NCBI GenBank assembly: GCA_947452875.1
Contig: CANGEZ010000136.1
Span: 1 to 6,221 of the forward strand
Length of the DNA stretch: 6,221 bases
DNA from: Chitinophagaceae bacterium
GTDB lineage: Bacteria; Bacteroidota; Bacteroidia; Chitinophagales; Chitinophagaceae
Direction: 5' to 3'
Of this stretch, positions 1 through 3,075 are shown in pieces. Within the stretch, counting starts at the first letter, position 1. Each line of letters opens with the position of its first letter. The notes beneath the pieces were generated by a model. The model was not told the origin of the DNA and searched no databases. It saw only the letters and a list, made by a program, of their open reading frames with translations. A program made the translations under genes and the position numbers.

Positions 1-201
1 CAGTTCTGCTTCTGAGTTGTTGATCTGAAATATAAAATCTTCAGGAAAACGATTTGCGTTTCTTTTCACCGCTTGTTTTATCGAACGTGTTTCTGTTTGG
101 TAGAAAACCGCCAAATCCCTGTCTAACATTACCTGTTTTTCTCTGATGAACAAAATGGAGTTTTCAATAGTTGGTTCATATACTTTGACATTATTTGACA
201 T
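1..201 (-). CDS. ORF6N-domain protein, 5' part only
   Basis: The minus strand reads open from an ATG at 201 to the window edge, giving 67 residues of the N-terminus; the rest lies outside. After about 15 variable residues comes the signature of the ORF6N domain: ILFIREKQVMLDRDLAVFYQ (residues 16-35), then ETRSIKQAVKRNANRFPEDF. This domain is known from phage antirepressor-like and KilA-N-related proteins and is thought to bind DNA; in Bacteroidota it is common in small chromosomal genes of unknown role. No other in-frame ATG lies nearby upstream, so the start is fairly secure, but no strong ribosome binding site is visible. The upstream side carries module D (260-314), which also precedes higB. 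Family assignment is confident from the motif; the biological role is not known. Confidence 0.85.
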   Translation of the reverse strand, partial: MSNNVKVYEPTIENSILFIREKQVMLDRDLAVFYQTETRSIKQAVKRNANRFPEDFIFQINNSEAEL

Positions 202-259
202 AATTTGAATAACTTCTTAAATGAGTAAATTTCTATTTACGTTTTTAATCAATTTTCAA

Positions 260-314
260 GCAAATTAATCACAGTGTTTTGGAGTAAAAAAGGAAAAACA
301 ACAGGAAATTCAAG
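260..314. repeat. Module D copy 1, upstream of ORF6N gene
   Basis: This segment starts GCAAATTAAT and contains GGAAAAACAACAGG. It aligns without gaps to 1654-1708 with about 14 differences in 55 positions, many of them transitions. Both copies lie 60-75 bases upstream of a minus-strand start codon (ORF6N and higB) and are followed on the other side by a module A palindrome, so the segment may be a shared leader or promoter region, or the end of a repeat block. Confidence 0.6.
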
Positions 315-332
315 TGTTTAAAACGTTGTCTT

Positions 333-361
333 GCCCCCTCAATCCCCCAAGGGGAGGACTT
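333..361 (+). repeat. Module A palindrome, copy 1
   Basis: A C-run, a short AT spacer, a second C-run and a G-run (CCCCCTCAATCCCCCAAGG onward) form the first of seven copies of this short palindromic element in the window. It is followed by ACTTTGATTATGTTTT and CACGAATTCACGAATTA, as in the 144-bp unit beginning at 386, so this is a partial additional unit to the left of the tandem array. Elements of this shape in bacterial intergenic DNA are generally REP-like. Confidence 0.75.
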
Positions 362-385
362 TGATTATGTTTTGCTTGGCATAAC

Positions 386-675
386 CACGAATTCACGAAT
401 TAGGCCCCCTAAATCCCCCAAAGGGGACTTTGATTATGTTTTATTGATAACCACGAATTTTTGTACATGAGAATTTGATAGTTTCATATCCGAAATGAAA
501 ACTTCCCCCTTTGGGGGACTGAGGGGGCTCACGAATTCACGAATTAGGCCCCCTAAATCCCCCAAAGGGGGACTTTGATTATGTTTTATTGATGTTCACG
601 AATTTTTGTTCATGAGATTTTGATAGTTTCATATCCGAAATGAAAACCTCCCCCTTTGGGGGACTGAGGGGGGCT
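386..675. repeat. 144/146-bp tandem repeat, two units with inverted palindromes at each end
   Basis: Unit 1 is 386-529 and unit 2 is 530-675. They differ at about six substitutions and two single-base indels within G-runs, so identity is near 95%. Each unit contains CACGAATTCACGAATTA, a forward module A (403-430; 547-575), ACTTTGATTATGTTTTATTGA, a module C segment with TTTCATATCCGAAATGAAAA (481-500; 626-645), and a module A in reverse orientation (502-528; 648-675). The paired opposite-facing palindromes about 70 bases apart resemble a BIME (mosaic of REP elements), and each unit could fold into a large hairpin. There is no CRISPR-like spacer structure. Confidence 0.9.
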
Positions 676-795
676 CACGAATGCACGAATTATTTTTAAC
701 GCGGAGAAGATGAGGGAATAGAGTTTACGCCGAGGTAGTCGATATTGATCTTTGCCCCCTTCTCACGCGGGACAGGGGTTGGGGGTGAGGTTTGG
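676..795 (+). repeat. Module B, copy 1
   Basis: The copy begins CACGAATGCACGAATTATTT, passes through CGCGGAGAAGA and GTAGTCGATA, and ends in a GC-rich arm with CAGGGGTTGGGGGTGAGG. It is homologous to 1771-1892 and 2146-2264. In this copy the hairpin arms are imperfect (CCCC near 754-758 against GGGG near 775-778), so it is the most degraded of the three. It follows the tandem array directly and lies about 120 bases from the 3' end of higA. Confidence 0.75.
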
Positions 796-850
796 TTTCT
801 CAGCAATGTCTCCTGCAAGGGACGTTGCGTGTTGAGTTGGGAATGTTTAT

Positions 851-885
851 CCAGCATCCAGCATCTAGTATCTAGTATCTAGTAT
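851..885 (+). repeat. Heptanucleotide tandem tract
   Basis: Two CCAGCAT units (851-864) are followed by three CTAGTAT units (865-885), with a degenerate tail that includes CCCAGCATCCACC at 893-905. The two unit types differ at three of seven positions and keep the same register. The tract lies 30 bases beyond the stop codon of higA and is not in a coding region, so length changes would not alter a protein. Confidence 0.85.
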
Positions 886-914
886 ATCTATCACCCAGCA
901 TCCACCTTCCCTCA

Positions 915-1271
915 TTAAGCTAACAAAACATGAGCAGGAATATTCAATTCACGATGAAAAAATTTTACCAATTCGAGTGTTAATGGTTTTTTCTTATTTA
1001 ATATAGAAGAAATATAGCCTTTGCTACCAATGATTCCAACCCAGTCTTTATTGCGCATACCTTTTTCTTCCATTTTCATTTTAATGGTTTCTATAGGATC
1101 TGGTAATGGAATAGGGAAGTGGATATCTTCATATTGCTTTATCAATAAAAGAACGATTTGTAATTTTTCACCTTCAGCAGATTTGGGATTTATCTTTTTA
1201 TCGAATTGCTGATCAACCCAATCCAAACAATCATTGTATTGTTTTTTATTTTTTATGATTTTGAGTTCCAT
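915..1271 (-). CDS. higA: HigA-type antitoxin, XRE-like DNA-binding protein
   Basis: This 118-residue protein is the likely antitoxin partner of the toxin gene just upstream. Residues 1-55 form an acidic and hydrophobic N-terminal region of the kind that precedes the DNA-binding part in YgjM/HigA-like antitoxins. Residues 58-118 carry a Cro/C1-type helix-turn-helix: DPIETIKMKMEEKGMRNKDW, then IGSKGYISSILNKKKPLTLE as the recognition part, then a closing helix ending IPAHVLLA. By family knowledge it should bind and neutralise HigB and repress the shared promoter. The ATG at 1271 lies 3 bases after the toxin stop codon, so the two genes are almost certainly co-transcribed and translationally coupled. 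The ATG is the only sensible start. Confidence 0.9.
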   Translation of the reverse strand: MELKIIKNKKQYNDCLDWVDQQFDKKINPKSAEGEKLQIVLLLIKQYEDIHFPIPLPDPIETIKMKMEEKGMRNKDWVGIIGSKGYISSILNKKKPLTLELVKFFHRELNIPAHVLLA

Positions 1272-1274
1272 AAT

Positions 1275-1583
1275 TTACTTTTTATACTGAATGGTTAAAG
1301 CATCAATTTTATCATACTCATTGTGGGTTCCAAACCATTTTATTTGAACTGTTTTATATTCAAAAACGATTCTTGTAATTAATCTGTAATGATTGCCTAT
1401 AATATTAAACACTACTCTGTCGTCGCCAACAATACTTGCAGTACTAAATGTTTTTTTGAGCTCATTAAAATTTTTAAAATTGTTGCTGTTACATTGGTGA
1501 TACCATTCCAAAAGCGCTGTTCTTGCTTGAGGATACGCATCACAATATTCGAGCAACGTTCTTCTGGTTATGATATTGAACAT
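1275..1583 (-). CDS. higB: HigB-type mRNA interferase toxin
   Basis: This 102-residue protein matches the HigB_toxin (RelE-like fold) family, whose members cleave mRNA, usually on the ribosome. The N-terminal part MFNIITRRTLLEYCDAYPQA and the WYHQ at residues 27-30 are typical. The core FNIIGNHYRLITRIVFEY (59-76) and IKWFGTHNEYDKI (81-93) is the family's most conserved section, with the basic and aromatic residues R67, H87 and Y90 present, so the toxin looks intact. I chose the ATG at 1583; an upstream in-frame ATG at 1622 would add 13 residues (beginning MFSISKLFYN) that do not resemble the family. Toxin-before-antitoxin order is the hallmark of HigBA. Upstream lies AT-rich DNA and module D, where the promoter should be, though I see no exact consensus. 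Confidence 0.92.
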   Translation of the reverse strand: MFNIITRRTLLEYCDAYPQARTALLEWYHQCNSNNFKNFNELKKTFSTASIVGDDRVVFNIIGNHYRLITRIVFEYKTVQIKWFGTHNEYDKIDALTIQYKK

Positions 1584-1653
1584 TTTTATAAAATTATAGA
1601 AAAGTTTACTAATAGAAAACAAAAATTGATTTGAATATTGAATTTATGCTGAT

Positions 1654-1708
1654 GCAAATTAATTATGTGGCATTGAATTAAAAGGGGAAAAACAACAGGG
1701 AATTGAGG
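1654..1708. repeat. Module D copy 2, upstream of higB
   Basis: This is the gapless homologue of 260-314: GCAAATTAAT at the left end, then GGGGAAAAACAACAGGGAAT. It sits about 70 bases upstream of the higB start, as copy 1 does relative to the ORF6N gene, and is again followed by module A on the far side. Confidence 0.6.
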
Positions 1709-1720
1709 GAATAACCGCAC

Positions 1721-1746
1721 GCCCCCTAAATCACCCCAAGGGGGAC
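1721..1746 (+). repeat. Module A palindrome, copy 6
   Basis: GCCCCCTAAATCACCCCAAG followed by GGGGACT, then the same ACTTTGATTATGTTTTATTG tail as at 403-450. One C-run is interrupted by an A, so the palindrome is slightly decayed. It is followed directly by module B copy 2, with no tandem array here. Confidence 0.75.
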
Positions 1747-1770
1747 TTTGATTATGTTTTATTGTGTTAG

Positions 1771-1892
1771 CCACAAATGCACGAATTATTTTTACCGCGG
1801 AGAAAGAGAGTGTTCAGAGGTTTCGCAGAGATAGTCGATACTTTTCATTGCTCCCTTCTCCCTCGGGGGAAGGGTTGGGGATGGGGTTTTCT
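1771..1892 (+). repeat. Module B, copy 2
   Basis: It shares the leader CACAAATGCACGAATTATTT, CGCGGAGAA and CGCAGAGATAGTCGATAC with copy 3. The hairpin is strong: CCCTTCTCCC (1853-1862) pairs with GGGGGAAGGG (1865-1874), one G-T wobble, with a two-base centre. Homology to copy 3 continues past the hairpin through a diverged module C (1891-1932) to CTTATTCCTTATT near 1953-1965, giving a duplicated segment of about 195 bases. Confidence 0.8.
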
Positions 1893-1990
1893 CATTCAAG
1901 AGAGAATTATCATTTCATCTCCCGAAAACCACTTCCTTATTTATTATTTCTTATTCCTTATTCTGTATCTAAATAATCATTCTTCATCAC

Positions 1991-2010
1991 CCACGGTTGA
2001 AACCGTGGGC
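1991..2010. repeat. Perfect 9-bp hairpin, REP-like
   Basis: CCCACGGTT (1991-1999) and AACCGTGGG (2002-2010) are exact reverse complements separated by GA. No T-run follows on either strand, so it does not look like an intrinsic terminator. It is not adjacent to a coding end. It is a single copy in this window and unlike module A or B in sequence. Confidence 0.8.
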
Positions 2011-2060
2011 TACAATGAAAATCTACGTAAATAAAGACTTTAAAAAATCAAATACTTTCC

Positions 2061-2099
2061 CATTCACGAGAGAATGATGAATTCATATCCGAAATCCCA
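2061..2099 (+). repeat. Module C copy
   Basis: This copy contains CACGAGAGAATGATGAATTC followed by ATATCCGAAAT and matches 2267-2305 almost exactly. More diverged relatives lie at 467-504 and 611-649 inside the tandem units (CATGAGAATTTGATAG, then TTTCATATCCGAAATG), and at 1891-1932. The shared core is TCATATCCGAAAT, placed just before an ACTT or CACTT motif in most copies. Confidence 0.75.
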
Positions 2100-2138
2100 C
2101 TTTTACATTTTACATTGGATATTCTACATTTTACATTT
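2092..2138 (+). repeat. Left arm of an inverted repeat flanking the XRE gene
   Basis: AAATCCCACTTTTAC (2092-2106) runs directly into ATTTTACATTGGATATT (2107-2123) and a further TACATT-rich stretch. The reverse complement of both blocks is present at 2870-2937, where a 21-base insert separates them. The two arms enclose module B copy 3 and the XRE gene. Confidence 0.75.
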
Positions 2139-2145
2139 CCAGAGC

Positions 2146-2264
2146 CACGAATTCACGAATTTTTTTTACCGCTGAGAAGAAGAGAAAGAAGAGGTTTCGC
2201 AGAGATAGTCGATACTGCTCATTGCTCCCCTCTCACTCGGGAGAGGGGTCGGGGGTGAGGTTTG
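2146..2264 (+). repeat. Module B, copy 3
   Basis: This is the best preserved copy: CACGAATTCACGAATTTT leader, CGCTGAGAAGA, CGCAGAGATAGTCGATAC, then a perfect 8-bp hairpin of CCCCTCTC (2227-2234) and GAGAGGGG (2241-2248) with a six-base loop, then TCGGGGGTGAGG. A module C copy follows at 2267-2305 and CTTATTCC repeats lead up to the end of the XRE gene. The hairpin lies about 100 bases past the XRE stop and lacks a T-run, so I do not call it a terminator. Confidence 0.85.
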
Positions 2265-2344
2265 CCCATTCACGAGAGAATGATGAATTCATATCCGAAA
2301 TGCCACTTCCTTATTTTTACTTTCTTATTCCTTATTCCTTATTT

Positions 2345-2716
2345 CTACCCTCTCTTCCTCGCCAGCTCATGCAACAACTGCCACTGGTGGTTAATCGTTT
2401 CTTTTAGAAAACTAATTTCTTCTTTTTGTTTGGAGATGGTTTCTTTGCAGGGATCTTGTTTTATCATGATTGCTTCGGGGTCTTGTGAAGAGTTTATTTC
2501 AGCGGGAATCATGCCTTTTTCAATTTCTTCCACATCAACATTAAGTACTGCAGCAATATCCTTTAAAGTATAATCATTTACCACACCGGTGCGCTCCATA
2601 TGCGAAATCAACGACCTCGTTTTGCCAATAGCTTTTGCCAGCTGCTCCTGATTCATCCCTCTGAAACCCCTTAACCGCTTGATATGCTGACCAATATGTT
2701 GCTTCTTCTTTTTCAT
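2345..2716 (-). CDS. XRE-family helix-turn-helix regulator with C-terminal helical tail
   Basis: The 123-residue protein begins with a lysine-rich tip and a Cro/C1-type helix-turn-helix at residues 8-66: IGQHIKRLRGFRGMNQEQLA, IGKTRSLISHMERTGVV (recognition helix), then DYTLKDIAAVLNVDVEEIEK. Residues 67-92 are a linker. Residues 93-123 (KETISKQKEEISFLKETINH and on) look helical with heptad-like spacing and may mediate dimerisation. I chose the ATG at 2716; an upstream TTG at 2731 would add only five residues and has no family support. Stop is TAG. No partner gene is linked on the same strand, so it stands alone rather than as part of a toxin-antitoxin pair, and its targets are unknown. Direct repeats at 2741-2775 just upstream are candidate operators. 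It lacks any ligand-binding or peptidase domain. Confidence 0.88.
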   Translation of the reverse strand: MKKKKQHIGQHIKRLRGFRGMNQEQLAKAIGKTRSLISHMERTGVVNDYTLKDIAAVLNVDVEEIEKGMIPAEINSSQDPEAIMIKQDPCKETISKQKEEISFLKETINHQWQLLHELARKRG

Positions 2717-2740
2717 CACTGCAAGTGACAAAAAATATAA

Positions 2741-2775
2741 TTGCCAAAATGTGAATAAATTTGCAAATTGTGAAT
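2741..2775. promoter_or_regulatory. Direct-repeat operator candidate upstream of XRE gene
   Basis: TTGCCAAAATGTGAAT (2741-2756) and TTGCAAATTGTGAAT (2761-2775) are near-identical and start exactly 20 bases apart, about two helical turns, which would place two proteins on the same face of the DNA. The second copy overlaps an 8-bp palindrome TTTGCAAA (2760-2767) and the -33 box of the rightward promoter. The repeats begin 25 bases from the XRE start codon, as expected for autoregulation. Binding by the XRE protein is inference. Confidence 0.45.
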
Positions 2776-2791
2776 TTTGTTACTATGTTTG
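2760..2791 (+). promoter_or_regulatory. Bacteroidota-type promoter facing the surface-protein gene
   Basis: TTTG (2760-2763) and TATGTTTG (2784-2791) are separated by 20 bases, matching the known Bacteroidota vegetative promoter (TTTG at -33, TAnnTTTG at -7, 19-21 spacing). Transcription would begin near 2797-2800 and give a leader of about 280 bases before the ATG at 3076. A second TAnnTTTG match, TAAATTTG (2756-2763), overlaps but has no -33 box at the right distance. I found no equally good promoter closer to 3076. Confidence 0.5.
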
Positions 2792-2821
2792 TGGCCGAAT
2801 TTTTACTTCCTATTTCTGCTG

Positions 2822-2866
2822 AAAAGGTTTAAAAAGTTTAAAAGGTTCAAAAAGTTCAAAAGGTTT
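2822..2866 (+). repeat. 9-bp tandem repeat, five units
   Basis: The units are AAAAGGTTT, AAAAAGTTT, AAAAGGTTC, AAAAAGTTC and AAAAGGTTT. They alternate G and A at the fifth position and change at the ninth, so the array also reads as an 18-bp repeat. It lies 30 bases past the -7 box of the rightward promoter, inside the predicted untranslated leader. Confidence 0.85.
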
Positions 2867-2869
2867 TTT

Positions 2870-2937
2870 GAATGTAGAATGTAAAATATCCAATGTAAAA
2901 TAGCCTGCCCCGATACCTCGGGGTAAAAGTGGGATTT
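2870..2937 (-). repeat. Right arm of inverted repeat with 21-base palindromic insert
   Basis: The reverse complement of 2923-2937 equals 2092-2106 and that of 2885-2901 equals 2107-2123, with weaker matching continuing to 2870. At the left site the two blocks touch; here 2902-2922 separates them. The insert brings the hairpin CCCCGA (2908-2913), TACC, TCGGGG (2918-2923). It looks like a small palindromic element inserted into an older repeat. Confidence 0.75.
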
Positions 2938-2990
2938 ACTACCACAATTGAAAATTTAGTTGATAACACTTAAAAATATAACGCGATGAC

Positions 2991-3020
2991 CTTCCCCCTT
3001 TGGGGGATCTGAAGGGGGCC
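2991..3020 (-). repeat. Module A palindrome, copy 7, reverse orientation
   Basis: CTTCCCCCTTTGGGGGATCT followed by GAAGGGGGCC is homologous to the reverse module A copies at 502-528 and 648-675. Two exclusive foldings exist: CCCCC (2994-2998) with GGGGG (3002-3006), or CCCCCTT (2994-3000) with AAGGGGG (3012-3018). It ends 55 bases before the start codon at 3076 and would be transcribed as part of that gene's leader if the promoter at 2760-2791 is used. Confidence 0.8.
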
Positions 3021-3075
3021 GCCAAACAAATAACACCAAACACCAATCATTAAATAACAACAAACATTTTCTATT

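Larger units (their letters stand above)
202..914. other. Repeat-rich intergenic region between ORF6N gene and higA
   Basis: I see no convincing gene in this 713-base stretch. From left to right it holds the AT-rich leader of the ORF6N gene with module D, an isolated copy of module A (333-361), a 144-146 bp tandem repeat (386-675), a copy of module B (676-795), and a heptanucleotide tract (851-885). Short reading frames across the A modules arise from the repeated C-run/G-run sequence and are not credible genes. Confidence 0.7.
1584..2344. other. Repeat-rich intergenic region between higB and XRE gene
   Basis: No credible gene is visible in this 761-base stretch. It contains the AT-rich higBA leader, module D copy 2 (1654-1708), module A copy 6 (1721-1746), module B copies 2 and 3, a perfect 9-bp hairpin (1991-2010), module C copies, TTTACATT-type tandem sequence (2101-2138) and CTTATTCC repeats (about 1943-1966 and 2323-2343). 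Short plus-strand frames here include the repeated modules and look like by-products of them. Confidence 0.7.
2717..3075. other. Divergent regulatory region and long leader of the surface-protein gene
   Basis: This 359-base stretch holds no gene. In order it contains candidate operators and a promoter (2741-2791), 9-bp tandem repeats (2822-2866), the right arm of an inverted repeat with a palindromic insert (2870-2937), an AT-rich stretch, a reversed module A (2991-3020), and an A-rich leader immediately before the ATG at 3076. No Shine-Dalgarno sequence is evident, which is usual in Bacteroidota. Confidence 0.7.

Noticed and set aside
386..675. CRISPR array
   Set aside because: Only two units of about 145 bases, nearly identical along their whole length with no variable spacers, and no cas genes.
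915..1583. Damaged or orphan toxin-antitoxin locus
   Set aside because: Both proteins are full length, with conserved motifs intact and a 3-base gap between genes, so it looks functional.
1991..2010. Intrinsic terminator
   Set aside because: The perfect hairpin has no T-run on either side and is not next to the end of a gene.
2227..2248. Intrinsic terminator for the XRE gene
   Set aside because: The stem is good but no T-run follows on the minus strand, it lies about 100 bases past the stop codon, and it is part of a dispersed repeat.
1586..2573. Several short reading frames on both strands with SPPWGDLGG-like or LPSHSGEGSGV-like peptides
   Set aside because: These peptides come from translating the repeated palindromes; the frames have no family resemblance and some overlap real genes on the other strand.
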